From contig NZ_WKJL01000016.1 of assembly GCF_009674565.1 (NCBI RefSeq), forward strand, positions 79,849-143,848: DNA of 64,000 bases, in the 5' to 3' direction. Of this stretch, positions 53,608 to 63,262 are shown piece by piece (position 1 is the first letter of the stretch; each line of letters starts with the position of its first letter). The notes under the pieces are model-generated. The model saw only the letters and a program-made list of their open reading frames with translations, ran no database searches and was not told the origin of the DNA. Origin of the DNA: Duganella aquatilis (lineage in GTDB: Bacteria; Pseudomonadota; Gammaproteobacteria; Burkholderiales; Burkholderiaceae_D). A program made the translations under genes and the position numbers.

Positions 53608-54531
53608 TTAATCTTCCCGTTGCAGCGAGATGACGCCGGGCGCCGTGGACGGGGTGGAGCAGGGTTCCTCGTCGAAGGCGATGTCGCCCAGCGGGTTGGC
53701 GACGCCGTCGGCCTTGATGTCCTTGAAGCCGAACAGGTCGCGGTCCATCAGGTGCGACGGCACCACCGTCGACAGCGAGGAGAAGATGTTTTCCACGCGG
53801 CCCGGGAATTTCTTTTCCCAGTCGCGCATCATGGCCTTGATCTGCTTGCGCTGCAGGTTTTCCTGCGAGCCGCACAGGTCGCACGGAATGATCGGGAAGC
53901 CTTTGACTTCGGCGTAGCGCTCGGTGTCTTCTTCCTTCACGTAGGCCAGCGGGCGGATCACCATGTGCTTGCCGTCGTCCGACACCAGCTTGGCCGGCAT
54001 GCCCTTGATTTTCCCGCCGAAGAACATATTCAGGAAGAAGGTTTCCAGGATGTCGTCGCGGTGATGGCCCAGGGCGATCTTGTTGCAGCCCAGTTCATCG
54101 GCCACGCGGTACAGGATGCCGCGGCGCAGGCGCGAGCACAGCGAGCAGGTGGTCTTGCCTTCCGGGATCAGGCGTTTGACGATGCTGTAGGTGTCCTGGT
54201 TTTCGATGTGGTACGGCACGCCCAGCTTGTCCAGGTAGGCCGGCAGGATGTCGGCCGGAAAGTTCGGCTGCTTCTGGTCCAGGTTGACGGCGACGATCTC
54301 GAAGTTGATCGGCGCCCGCTCGCGCAGCGTCATCAGGATGTCCAGCAGCGCGTACGAGTCCTTGCCGCCGGACAGGCAGACCATCACCTTGTCGCCGTCT
54401 TCGATCATGTTGAAGTCGCCGATGGCCTGGCCGACCAGGCGGCACAGGCGCTTGTGCAGCTTGTTGTTCTCGTGGGCGATTTTTTCGGCGGATTTGACGC
54501 TCACGCCGGCGTTGTCGATGACTGCGTTCAT
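53608..54531 (-). CDS. ttcA: TtcA, tRNA 2-thiocytidine biosynthesis protein
   Basis: 307 residues from ATG 54531 (MNAVIDNAGVSVKSAEK). Thiolates cytidine 32 in some tRNAs with ATP and an iron-sulfur cluster. PP-loop SGGKDSY near residue 45, the pair CSLCSRLRRG for the cluster and DLCGSQENLQR. Its start overlaps the folB stop (ATGA), so ttcA, folB and probably the FolM-like gene form an operon. Cytoplasmic. Confidence 0.95.
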   Translation of the reverse strand: MNAVIDNAGVSVKSAEKIAHENNKLHKRLCRLVGQAIGDFNMIEDGDKVMVCLSGGKDSYALLDILMTLRERAPINFEIVAVNLDQKQPNFPADILPAYLDKLGVPYHIENQDTYSIVKRLIPEGKTTCSLCSRLRRGILYRVADELGCNKIALGHHRDDILETFFLNMFFGGKIKGMPAKLVSDDGKHMVIRPLAYVKEEDTERYAEVKGFPIIPCDLCGSQENLQRKQIKAMMRDWEKKFPGRVENIFSSLSTVVPSHLMDRDLFGFKDIKADGVANPLGDIAFDEEPCSTPSTAPGVISLQRED

Positions 54532-54926
54532 GCTGCTTCCTTGATTTTGAATACTTCCACACCGACGCCTTCGCAGTCGGGATACACGTCCGGCTTCATG
54601 GTCGAGACGCGCGCGGCGCGCACGCTCGGGTGCTCCAGCATCGCGCGCACGATGTCGTCGCACAGCGTTTCCTGCAGCTGCACGTGGCCGCGCGCCATGC
54701 GCCTGGCGATGGTGTCGCGCATGAAGTCGTAGTCCACCACTTCCTCCAGCTGGTCGTGCGCCGGCGACGACAGCGCCAGCGGGATGTACAGGTCGACGTT
54801 GATCAGCAGACGCTGCTCGCCTTTTTTCTCGAACTCGTAGACGCCGATGTTGATCATGACTTCGTAATTGCGCAGGAACAGGCGGCGGCAGTCGTTCAGT
54901 TGCGGGTGGATCAGGGCGGACAGCAT
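54528..54926 (-). CDS. folB: Dihydroneopterin aldolase
   Basis: 132 residues. Cleaves dihydroneopterin to hydroxymethyl-dihydropterin in folate synthesis. IGVYEFEKKGEQRLLINVDLY with the Tyr/Glu active-site region, VVDYDFMRDTI and TLCDDIVRAML are family blocks. The N-terminus has an extra segment (LIHPQLNDCRRLFLRNYE) as in other beta-proteobacteria. Overlaps ttcA; upstream by 24 bases lies a pteridine-reductase-like gene, so the cluster is folate related. Confidence 0.93.
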   Translation of the reverse strand: MLSALIHPQLNDCRRLFLRNYEVMINIGVYEFEKKGEQRLLINVDLYIPLALSSPAHDQLEEVVDYDFMRDTIARRMARGHVQLQETLCDDIVRAMLEHPSVRAARVSTMKPDVYPDCEGVGVEVFKIKEAA

Positions 54927-54950
54927 GGAGTAACCTTCTTTCGGATTAAA

Positions 54951-55736
54951 TTATTTGGCCAAAAACATCACGTCGCGCGGCAGCGGCAGCAGATGCTGGC
55001 CGCCGTCGACCAGCAGCGTGGTGCCGGTCAGGGCGCGCGCCGACGCGGCGTAGACCACGCTGTCGGCGATGTCTTCTGGTGTGCTGGAACGGCCCAGCGG
55101 CGTTTGCTGGTGCGCGTTGGCGAAACCGGCTTCGGTCTGGTCGCCGGACACCATGGTGATGCCCGGCGCGATGCCGACTACCCGCAGTGTCGGCGCCAGC
55201 TGCTGCGCCAGCATGGTGGTGGCGGTGTGCAGCGCAGCCTTGGACAGGGTGTACGACAAAAAATCAGGATTGAGATTGTACAGTTTCTGGTCCAGCAGAT
55301 TGATGACCGACGCCTGGCCGCCGTCCGGCGTGGCGGCATGCAGCGCCTGCGCCAGCAGGATGGGCGCGGCGACGTTGGCGCGCATGTGGGCATCGAGCCT
55401 GGCGGCGCTGAAGTCTTCGGCGCTGTCGTAGTCGAACAGCGAGGCATTGTTGACTACGCAGTGCACGGCGCCCAGCGCGGCGACGGCGCGCGGCAATAAT
55501 GCGCGCACGGCCGCTTCGTCCGCCAGCTCGCATTGCAGGGTGACGGCGCGCCGACCCAGCACCGCGATCTCGGCGGCGACGGCGCGCGCCTCGGCCTCGG
55601 AAGCGCGGTAGTGCACCGCCACGTCCCAGCCGGCGCGCGCCAGGCCGAGCGCGATGGCGCGGCCGATCCGGCGTCCGGCGCCGGTGACGAGGGCCACGCG
55701 CTGGCCCGGAGCTAAGTTGTCCTGTGCTGTCATCAT
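54951..55736 (-). CDS. FolM/pteridine-reductase-like short-chain dehydrogenase
   Basis: 261 residues. SDR fold with the cofactor motif TGAGRRIGRAI, the Arg-containing TGxxxRxG variant typical of pteridine reductases (PTR1/FolM) that prefer NADPH. NNAS at the central strand and catalytic YTLSKAAL. It reduces dihydropterins or dihydrofolate if the family assignment holds. Upstream of folB and ttcA on the same strand, which fits. Divergent from the methyltransferase gene with only 23 bases between the two starts. Confidence 0.85.
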   Translation of the reverse strand: MMTAQDNLAPGQRVALVTGAGRRIGRAIALGLARAGWDVAVHYRASEAEARAVAAEIAVLGRRAVTLQCELADEAAVRALLPRAVAALGAVHCVVNNASLFDYDSAEDFSAARLDAHMRANVAAPILLAQALHAATPDGGQASVINLLDQKLYNLNPDFLSYTLSKAALHTATTMLAQQLAPTLRVVGIAPGITMVSGDQTEAGFANAHQQTPLGRSSTPEDIADSVVYAASARALTGTTLLVDGGQHLLPLPRDVMFLAK

Positions 55737-55759
55737 GTTGAACTGGATATAATGCCGGG

Positions 55760-56911
55760 ATGTCCTTACCCGTACCTTCTAGCGACGCGCTGGCCGCGTC
55801 CCACACCCTGCAGACCCTGATCGCCGCCGACATCGAACGCCATGGCGGTGCGATTTCCTTCGCCCGCTACATGGAACTGGCGCTGTATGCGCCGGGACTG
55901 GGCTACTACAGCGGCGGTTCCGCCAAGCTGGGAAAAGATGGCGATTTTACAACCGCCCCGGAGCTGTCGCCCTTGTTCGGCGCGGCGCTGGCGCGGGTTG
56001 CAGCCGCTATTATCGCCCAAAGCGCGCCGCGGATCCTCGAATTCGGCGCCGGCACCGGCAAGCTGGCCTTCGACATCCTGACCGAACTGGCCGCCGCCGG
56101 GGTGACGGTGGAGCGCTATGACATCGTCGAGCTGTCCGGCGAACTGCGCGGACGGCAGCAGGAAAAGCTGCGCGACTTCCCGCAGGTGCAATGGCTGGAC
56201 GCCTTGCCGGCGTCGTTCGACGGCGTGGTGTTCGGCAACGAGGTGCTGGATGCGATGCCGGTGCACCTGGTCATCAAGCATCCGGAAGGCTGGCAGGAGT
56301 TGCAGGTGACGGTGGCGGACGGCCGCTTCCAGTATCAGGCAACGCCGGCCAGCGACGAACTGCTGGCGCAGGTCGCGCGCCAGATCCCGGAGCACGAGCA
56401 GCTGCCGGACGGCTATGTGACCGAGCTGCACGGCATCGCCGGCAGCTTCATGGCGACGCTGGCGCGCATGCTGGCCGGCGGCAAGGCCAACGCCGCCTTC
56501 CTGTTCGACTACGGCTTCCCGGCGCACGAGTATTACTTCGACCAGCGCGCGGCCGGCACGCTGATGTGTCACTACCGCCATCACGCCCATCCGGACCCGT
56601 TCTATTATCCCGGCCTGCAGGACATCACCGCCCACGTCGATTTCACGGCGATGGCGCTGGCGGCGCAGGACGCCGGCATCGACGTGCTGGGCTACCTGAA
56701 CCAGTCCGGCTTCCTGCTGGGCGCCGGCATCGGCGAGCTGCTGCTGCGCACCGACCCGGCCGACGCCATGGCCTACCTGCCGCAGGCGCGCGCCATGCAG
56801 AAGCTGGTGTCGCCGGCGGAAATGGGCGAATTGTTCAAGGTGCTGGTGGTGGGCAAGGGCGTGGAATTGCCGGAAGCCATAGTCCTGCAGGACCGGACCC
56901 ATCGCCTGTAG
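55760..56911 (+). CDS. MidA/NDUFAF7-like SAM-dependent methyltransferase
   Basis: 383 residues. Class I methyltransferase of the COG1565 family. ARYMELALYAPGLGYYSGG and KLGKDGDFTTAPELSPLFG are strong family signatures, ILEFGAGTGKLAFDIL is the SAM-binding glycine loop, and FGNEVLDAMPVHL follows. In mitochondria the relative methylates a complex I subunit Arg; the bacterial target is unknown. Divergent from the FolM-like gene. No membrane segment. Confidence 0.9.
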   Translation: MSLPVPSSDALAASHTLQTLIAADIERHGGAISFARYMELALYAPGLGYYSGGSAKLGKDGDFTTAPELSPLFGAALARVAAAIIAQSAPRILEFGAGTGKLAFDILTELAAAGVTVERYDIVELSGELRGRQQEKLRDFPQVQWLDALPASFDGVVFGNEVLDAMPVHLVIKHPEGWQELQVTVADGRFQYQATPASDELLAQVARQIPEHEQLPDGYVTELHGIAGSFMATLARMLAGGKANAAFLFDYGFPAHEYYFDQRAAGTLMCHYRHHAHPDPFYYPGLQDITAHVDFTAMALAAQDAGIDVLGYLNQSGFLLGAGIGELLLRTDPADAMAYLPQARAMQKLVSPAEMGELFKVLVVGKGVELPEAIVLQDRTHRL

Positions 56912-57017
56912 ATAAAAAATCACATTGAGTAGAAAAGCAAGTCAAATCCTTGCCTGATCTCCGGGTTGCATGCGCTAAGATGGGCTATGATGATTGATTC
57001 TGCGTCGATTTCCAGCT

Positions 57018-58037
57018 ATGGCCAAGATTCACACCCACTATGACAACCTGAAAGTGTCGCGTATGGCGCCGCAGGAGGTCATACGTGCCGCGTACAAGGC
57101 GCTCAGCCAAAAGTACCACCCGGACAAAAATCCGGGGGATGAGAAGGCTGCGCGCATCATGGCCATCCTCAACAGCGCCTACGAGACCCTGTCCGACACC
57201 CAGCGCCGCAAGGAGCACGACGAGTGGATCGCCTCCGAGGAATGGGAAATCGAGTGGCTGGAGAGCACCCGCAACGAGGACGGCCACCGCGGCGACAAGC
57301 ACAAGCACGACGCCGGCTGGCATCCCGAACACGTCCACGACGGTCCCTCCCGACGCCCGCGCCGGCGCGACTGGCGCACCTGGGCCGGCCTGGCGGCCTG
57401 CCTGGTGCTGGGCTGGATCGGCGGCGCCACCATGATTGCCGAACCGCAGCTGATGGGCAACCTGAGCAGCGCCTGGAGCGGCAAGAGCGGCATCAACGCC
57501 AATGCGGCCACGCCGGATGCGGCGCCGCGCAGCCGCGACAGCCGGGCCGAGGCCAGGGCCGAACTGCACGACGCCTGGGCCACGGCGCGGCTGGCCGACG
57601 GACCGGCGGCCAAGCCGGCGCCGATCAAGGTGGTGGCGGCCTCGCAGGTGGTGTTGCCGGGCGCCGGCGCCGAGTGCGACAGCGAAACCCAGACGCAGAC
57701 CCTGCTGGCGCCCAACGGCGAGCCGTGGCCGGCCCGGTCCGGCTACATGGAAGGTTTCCCGGTCGGCAACCACGGCGACGACATGCAGCTGACCCTGGAC
57801 AACGGCGGCAATGCCTCGGCGGTGTTCATCAAGGTGTATGACATGGACCGCCGCTCGAATGTGCGCTATGCCTATGTGCAGGCGCACGACAAGCTGCTGG
57901 TCGACAAACTGAGCAACGGCAAGTACGAAATCCGCTACCAGAACCTGGACGTCGGCGCCAATCCCGGCGCCTGCGGCGGCCCCAGCCGCACTGCCGCCGC
58001 CAGCGTCGACCCAGGGGCATCTCCCGTCAACAACTAA
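57018..58037 (+). CDS. Membrane-anchored J-domain protein
   Basis: 339 residues from ATG 57018 (MAKIHTHYDNLKVSRMAPQE). The J domain covers residues about 5-72 with the HPD motif (KYHPDKNPG) and stimulates DnaK. A His-rich linker (HRGDKHKHDAGWHPEHVHD) precedes a basic patch and a single transmembrane segment (residues about 123-145, GLAACLVLGWIGG). The C-terminal part is probably periplasmic with a beta-rich domain. It resembles small J-domain proteins specific to beta-proteobacteria. Partner and function not known. Confidence 0.82.
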   Translation: MAKIHTHYDNLKVSRMAPQEVIRAAYKALSQKYHPDKNPGDEKAARIMAILNSAYETLSDTQRRKEHDEWIASEEWEIEWLESTRNEDGHRGDKHKHDAGWHPEHVHDGPSRRPRRRDWRTWAGLAACLVLGWIGGATMIAEPQLMGNLSSAWSGKSGINANAATPDAAPRSRDSRAEARAELHDAWATARLADGPAAKPAPIKVVAASQVVLPGAGAECDSETQTQTLLAPNGEPWPARSGYMEGFPVGNHGDDMQLTLDNGGNASAVFIKVYDMDRRSNVRYAYVQAHDKLLVDKLSNGKYEIRYQNLDVGANPGACGGPSRTAAASVDPGASPVNN

Positions 58038-58115
58038 TGCCGCAGCGCATCCTCGATAAGAGTTGTCAGGGTGGTGGAATCTGATTATCCTGAAGGTAAC
58101 AACAGGAGATGTGTA

Positions 58116-59699
58116 ATGACCGATTCCAACGCCGCAGACGACAACTGGCTGATCGACGAAGACGAAGACGAGCTTCCCGCCAGTGGTCTCGGCGCCCCGG
58201 ACCAGCGTTTGTGGCGCGTGCTGATCGTTGACGACGATGTGGATGTGCATGCCGTCACCCGGCTGGCGCTGCGCAATGTCAGCTTCAAGGGTCGCGAGCT
58301 GGAGCTGTTCTCCGCCTACAGCGGGCGCGAAGCCTTCGACATCCTGCGCGACACGCCGGACATCGCGCTGGTGCTGCTGGACGTGGTGATGGAAACCGAC
58401 GACGCCGGCCTGATCCTGGCGCGCCGCATCCGCGAAGAGCTGCACAACTCCATCGTGCGGGTGGTGCTGCGCACCGGCCAGCCGGGCCAGGCACCCGAGC
58501 AGCGCGTCATCATCGAATACGACATCAACGACTACAAGGCCAAGACCGAGCTGACCACGCAGAAGTTGTTCACCACGGTGATCTCGGCGCTGCGCGCCTA
58601 CGAGAGCCTGAACATGCTGGAGCGCAGCCGCGTCGGCCTCGGCAAGATCCTGGCCGGCGCCACCAATCTGTACCAGATCCATTCGCTGCGCGAGTTCGCC
58701 TCGGGCGTGCTGAACCAGGTCAGCGCGATTCTCGATGTCGGCTCGGACGGCGTGCTGTGCCTGATGCAGGGCGACACCGGCGTCACCACCGTGGTGGCGG
58801 CCACCGGCCATTATGCGGCACTCAACGACGCCGAGCTGATGCCGGCGACGCATCCGCTGTGGCCGACCATCGCCAAGGCGTTTGCCGAGAAAAAATCGCA
58901 GTTCGAGCATCCGGCTAACGTGCTGTTCATCCATACCCAGGAAAACCGCGAGGTGGCGATTTCGGTGACGCCGCCGTGGCCGCTGGCGCAGATCCAGCGC
59001 GACCTGCTGGAAGTGTTCTGCCAGCGCATCGCGGCGGCGTTCGACAACCTGTACATGTTCGGCCAGTTGCGCAAGGCGCAGGAGGCCACCGTGGTGGCGC
59101 TGGCCGACCTGGCCGAGTTCCGCGACGGCGGCACCGGCGGTCACGTGCGGCGGGTGCAGATGCTGTCGTCGTCGCTGGCGCAGCGCCTGCATGAGCGCGG
59201 CGCGTATGTGGACGAGGTGACGCCGCAGCTGCTGGAAATGATCGGCCTGGCGTCGATCCTGCACGACGTGGGCAAGGTGGCGACGCCGGACCACATCCTG
59301 CTCAAGCCGGGCATCCACACGCCGGAGGAGCGCGCCGAGATGCAGATGCACGCGGCGGTGGGGCGCACCATCCTGGAACGGGCGGCCAATATGGTCGACG
59401 GCGTCAGCTACCTGACCTATGGCGCGGCGATCGCCGGCGGCCACCATGAGCACTGGGACGGCAACGGCTATCCCAACCAGCTGAAGGAGCGGGCGATTCC
59501 GATCGCGGCGCGGATCGTGGCGGTGGTCGACGTGTTCGATTCGCTGCTGCACGAGCGCCCGTACAAGGAGCCGTGGCCGCACACCGAGGCGGTGAACTAC
59601 ATCCGCGACCGCGCCGGCAAGCAGTTCGATCCGGAAGTGGTGGCGGCGCTGCTGGAAATGATCGAGCGCGACCCCACCATCGGCCGTACGCCCGACTAG
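58116..59699 (+). CDS. Response regulator with DUF3369 and HD-GYP domain (c-di-GMP phosphodiesterase)
   Basis: 527 residues from ATG 58116, preceded by AGGAGATG. Receiver domain (residues about 34-155) with phospho-acceptor D89 (LVLLDVVME). A DUF3369 segment (about 165-320) follows. The HD-GYP domain contains ILHDVGKVATPDHIL, AAVGRTIL and HHEHWDGNGYP, all needed for a c-di-GMP phosphodiesterase. No histidine kinase is nearby. Convergent with the GGDEF/EAL gene, and the two genes share a CTAG at their stop codons (59696-59699). Confidence 0.92.
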   Translation: MTDSNAADDNWLIDEDEDELPASGLGAPDQRLWRVLIVDDDVDVHAVTRLALRNVSFKGRELELFSAYSGREAFDILRDTPDIALVLLDVVMETDDAGLILARRIREELHNSIVRVVLRTGQPGQAPEQRVIIEYDINDYKAKTELTTQKLFTTVISALRAYESLNMLERSRVGLGKILAGATNLYQIHSLREFASGVLNQVSAILDVGSDGVLCLMQGDTGVTTVVAATGHYAALNDAELMPATHPLWPTIAKAFAEKKSQFEHPANVLFIHTQENREVAISVTPPWPLAQIQRDLLEVFCQRIAAAFDNLYMFGQLRKAQEATVVALADLAEFRDGGTGGHVRRVQMLSSSLAQRLHERGAYVDEVTPQLLEMIGLASILHDVGKVATPDHILLKPGIHTPEERAEMQMHAAVGRTILERAANMVDGVSYLTYGAAIAGGHHEHWDGNGYPNQLKERAIPIAARIVAVVDVFDSLLHERPYKEPWPHTEAVNYIRDRAGKQFDPEVVAALLEMIERDPTIGRTPD

Positions 59700-62600
59700 G
59701 CCGGCATCTCGGCGTTGCGCACCATGGCTTCGAATTGCGCGACCGGCATCGGCCGCGCGAACAGGTAGCCTTGTGCTTCGTCGCATTGCTTGGCGCGCAG
59801 GAAGTCGCGCTGCGCTTCGGTCTCCACGCCTTCCGCAATCACTTCCAGGCCCAATGAGTGCGCCAGCGCGATGGTGGCGGCGACGATCACCGCGTCGTTC
59901 GGATCGCTCTCGATGTCCTTGACGAAGCCGCGGTCGATCTTGATGCGGTCGATCTCGAACAGCTTCAGGTAGCTCAGCGACGAGTAGCCGGTGCCGAAGT
60001 CGTCGATCGCCACCTTGATGCCGCGCGAACGCAGTTCGATCAGCAGCGCGCGGCTGCGTTCCGGATCCTGCATCGCCGCCGATTCGGTGATTTCCAGTTC
60101 CAGCAGCGCCGGATCGATGCCGTGACTCAGCAGCATGCGGTCCAGGTGCGGCAGCAGCCCCGGTCCGTGGCACTGGCGCGCCGACAGGTTGACCGCCAGC
60201 CGCAGATGCGACAGTCCCGGCGCGCGCCATGCGTGCAGCAGCGTGCAGGCGCGCTGCAGCACCCAGTCGCCCAGCGGCAGGATCAGGCCGGACTCCTCGG
60301 CGATCGGAATGAAGCGGTCCGGCCCCACCATGCCCAGCTCCGGATGGTGCCAGCGCAGCAGCGCCTCGGCGCCGATGATGCGCTGCGTCGCCAGCTCGAT
60401 CTGCGGTTGCAGATACAGCTCGAATTCGTTCTGCTCCAAGGCCTGCCACAGGCGGTTTTCCAGCATCAGGCGCTCGTGGGTGGCGCTGTTCATCGCCTCC
60501 GAGAAGAACTGGAAGTTGCCGCGCCCCTGGCTCTTGGCCGCGTACATGGCGGTGTCGGCGTGGCGCATCAGCGTGCCGGCGTCCTCGCCGTCGGTCGGGA
60601 ACATGGCGACGCCGACGCTGGCGCCGCTGTGCACCGTCTTGCCGTTCAGGTGGTAGGGCGCGGTCAGCGCGTCGACGATGCGCACGGCGATGTTGGAGGC
60701 TTCGTCCGGCGTGATGGCGCCGTCGGTGACGACGATGAATTCGTCGCCGCCCAGGCGGGCGATGGTGTCGACTTCGCGCAGCAGTTCCTGCAGCCGCTGC
60801 GACACCGCCACCAGCAGCATGTCGCCGGTGGCGTGGCCGTGGGTGTCGTTGATTTTCTTGAAGTGGTCGAGGTCGATGAACAGCACCGCCGCCATGCCGC
60901 CGCTGCGGCGCGTCTGCGCCAGCAGCTGCTCCAGCCGCAGGTTGAGCGACAGGCGGTTGGCCAGGCCGGTCAGGGTGTCGTGGTGCGCCAGGCGATGGAT
61001 GTGTTCCTGCGCCAGGTGCTGTTCGGTCAGGTCGTGCAGGATGGCGACGAACAGGTGCTCGTCCGGCAGCTCCACTTCCGACACCGACATCGCCAGCGGG
61101 AATTCGCTGCCGTCGCTGCGCCAGCCGGGCAGCTCGTATTCGTGGGTGACGCCGCAGGCGATCATGCGCAGCAGGCCGGCCGCGTCGAGGCCGGCCGCCT
61201 CGCCGACGCCGACCGGAATCAGCTTGTCCAGCGGCAGCGCGCTCATCTTCTCCGGCGCGTAGCCGAACAGGCGGCCGGCGGCGGCGTTGGCCGACATCAG
61301 CGTGCCGCTGCTGTCGACGGTGAGGATGGCGTCGGCCGCCTTGTTGAGGATGGCCTGCAGGCGCGCTTCGCGCTGGCGCAGGCGCGAGGTGGAATCCTTG
61401 ACTTCGGCCTGGATGCGGGCGCGCTCGCCGCTGATCAGCATCATCAGCGTGCCCAGCAGGCCGGTCAGCAGCAGGCCGCAGGTCAGCACGGTCCAGCTCT
61501 GCCAGCCGCGCTGCTGCTGCAGGTAGGCCGGCGTCGGCGCCAGCGTCAGTTCGTAGATGCGGCCGCCGAAGTGCAGCTGGCGCTGGAAGTCGCTGTCGCC
61601 GGCGGCGCGGTGCAGCGTGTCCTGCACCACGCGGCGCGGGCCGTCGTCGTCGGTGTCTTCGAAGCGCACCAGGAAGTAGGGGAACTCGGAACGCTTCAGC
61701 GCCTGGTTCAGGTAGGCGTCGAACTGCATCGAGATCAGCAGCGAGCCGACCGCCTGGTGGCGGCTGCTCGGCGGGTAGACGGTTTGCAGCAGCAGCAGGC
61801 CGGTGCTGGGGGCGCCGGGGATCAGCTGCAGCGGCGCGGTGGCGGTCGGCTGGCCAGACTGGATGGCGCGCTCCAGCGCGGTGCGGCGCAGCGGGTCGTG
61901 CAGGAAGTCCAGCCCCAGGTAGACGCGGGCCGCCACCGGTTCGACGAAGGTGGTGACGAAGTAGCGCTCGCGCTGGCCGGTGACAAGGAAGTTGCCGGCC
62001 TCGTCGCGTTCGCGGATGGCGTAGTCGGGCGAGGCATGCTGGCGCGCCCAGGCCTCGAAGGCGGCGCGCTCGCTGCCGGCCACCGGCGTCAGCCAGGCCA
62101 TCGACATCAGTTCCGGGCGCTGGTCCAGGTAGCCGTGCGACAGGTTGCCGAAGTCTTCGGCGTTGATCGAGCGGCGCGGGTCGTTGAGCGCCTTGGCCAT
62201 GGCGTAGATGAAGCGCTCGTGTTCGCTGAACTGCGCCTGCAGCAGGTCGCCGGTCTGCTGCGCCTTGAGGCGGAAGGTTTGCAGCTGCTGGTTGTTTTCC
62301 CAGCGGTCGGCCTGCAGGTAGATGGCGATGAAGGCTGCGGCCGACAGCAGCAGCGGCAGGCCCACCAGCAGGCGGCGGCGCGCCCACAGCGCGCGCGGGC
62401 GGCCGATGACGATCCAGCTCAGCGGCGCCGCCAGCAGGATGCCGATGGTGTCGCCCATCCACCAGGCCAGCCAGTCGGCGGCCAGGGTGTCGCGTTGCAG
62501 GATGCCGAGCGCCATCATGCCGGACAGCGAGACGGTGCTCGACACCAGCGTGACGCAGGCGGCCAGGAAGATGAAGCGCACCACGTCGCGGCCGGAGCCG

Positions 62601-63001
62601 ATGGCCGGGTCGATGTAGCGGCGGAACAGGGTGCTGCCGACCCAGGCCTGCAGCGCGGCGCCAAAGGCCGGCGCGCAGGCGCCCAGCAGGGCGGCGGTGG
62701 TGATGCCGGCGCTGCTCAGCCAGGGATAGACCAGGTTGACGGCCAGCGAGCCCAGGGCCACGCCCGGCAGCAGCCGGGCGCCGCCCACCACGCAGGCGGC
62801 CAGGGCGATGCCGGCCGGCAGGAAGATCGGGGAGGCATAGCCGGGCGGCAGCGCCAGCAGCAGGCCGAGACGGCCGGTGAGGAAGTAGGCGGCCCACAAG
62901 GCCAGGTTGGCGAGCAGGACAATGCGCCAGCGACCGCTTCGATTATTCAAACGCAGGGCTCCAGGAGTCTCATTGGTTCGACCGATTGTATAGGAAAACA
63001 T
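59696..63001 (-). CDS. MASE1/CHASE/PAS/GGDEF/EAL membrane protein (c-di-GMP turnover)
   Basis: 1101 residues from ATG 63001, which has no clear RBS; the open frame continues upstream through tRNA genes and cannot all be coding. Order: membrane MASE1 (about 15-300, FLPAGIALAACVVGGARLL), CHASE periplasmic sensor (about 310-520), PAS (about 545-665), GGDEF near 752 (RLGGDEFIVV) with the RxxD inhibitory I-site (REVD) five residues before, and EAL near 878 (GAEALLRWHHPELG) with DDFGTGYSSLSYL. Both catalytic motifs are intact, so it could make or break c-di-GMP. CHASE suggests an external signal. Confidence 0.92.
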   Translation of the reverse strand: MFSYTIGRTNETPGALRLNNRSGRWRIVLLANLALWAAYFLTGRLGLLLALPPGYASPIFLPAGIALAACVVGGARLLPGVALGSLAVNLVYPWLSSAGITTAALLGACAPAFGAALQAWVGSTLFRRYIDPAIGSGRDVVRFIFLAACVTLVSSTVSLSGMMALGILQRDTLAADWLAWWMGDTIGILLAAPLSWIVIGRPRALWARRRLLVGLPLLLSAAAFIAIYLQADRWENNQQLQTFRLKAQQTGDLLQAQFSEHERFIYAMAKALNDPRRSINAEDFGNLSHGYLDQRPELMSMAWLTPVAGSERAAFEAWARQHASPDYAIRERDEAGNFLVTGQRERYFVTTFVEPVAARVYLGLDFLHDPLRRTALERAIQSGQPTATAPLQLIPGAPSTGLLLLQTVYPPSSRHQAVGSLLISMQFDAYLNQALKRSEFPYFLVRFEDTDDDGPRRVVQDTLHRAAGDSDFQRQLHFGGRIYELTLAPTPAYLQQQRGWQSWTVLTCGLLLTGLLGTLMMLISGERARIQAEVKDSTSRLRQREARLQAILNKAADAILTVDSSGTLMSANAAAGRLFGYAPEKMSALPLDKLIPVGVGEAAGLDAAGLLRMIACGVTHEYELPGWRSDGSEFPLAMSVSEVELPDEHLFVAILHDLTEQHLAQEHIHRLAHHDTLTGLANRLSLNLRLEQLLAQTRRSGGMAAVLFIDLDHFKKINDTHGHATGDMLLVAVSQRLQELLREVDTIARLGGDEFIVVTDGAITPDEASNIAVRIVDALTAPYHLNGKTVHSGASVGVAMFPTDGEDAGTLMRHADTAMYAAKSQGRGNFQFFSEAMNSATHERLMLENRLWQALEQNEFELYLQPQIELATQRIIGAEALLRWHHPELGMVGPDRFIPIAEESGLILPLGDWVLQRACTLLHAWRAPGLSHLRLAVNLSARQCHGPGLLPHLDRMLLSHGIDPALLELEITESAAMQDPERSRALLIELRSRGIKVAIDDFGTGYSSLSYLKLFEIDRIKIDRGFVKDIESDPNDAVIVAATIALAHSLGLEVIAEGVETEAQRDFLRAKQCDEAQGYLFARPMPVAQFEAMVRNAEMPA

Positions 63002-63147
63002 GCAACGTAAAAACAACACTTGCACTTTTGCAGTTGGTGCGTTTAAAATCTCGCCCCGAAGCAGACGAACTGTGAACACTGCACCGACAAGGTGATAAAA
63101 AGAGTTGACGGTTCGAGAAAATTGCTTCATACTCTGCGGTTCCTCGC

Positions 63148-63232
63148 GGAGGGGTGGCCGAGTGGTTAAAGGCGACGGACTGTAAATCCGTTCTCTATGA
63201 GTACGCTGGTTCGAATCCAGCCCCCTCCACCA
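63148..63232 (+). tRNA. tRNA-Tyr (anticodon GTA)
   Basis: Acceptor stem GGAGGGG with CCCCTCC, ending in an encoded ACCA. Anticodon GTA at 63182-63184. The long variable arm (CTCTATGAGTACG region) matches a class II tyrosine tRNA. First of three tRNAs upstream of tuf. Confidence 0.96.
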
Positions 63233-63262
63233 AGTTTTTGCAAAAAGACTGAGTGGCGCAGT

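Noticed and set aside
56985..62897. Minus-strand open frame of 1970 codons
   Set aside because: It crosses the J-domain and HD-GYP genes in antisense and part of the GGDEF/EAL gene out of frame. Its sequence is Arg/Pro/His/Ala shadow composition.
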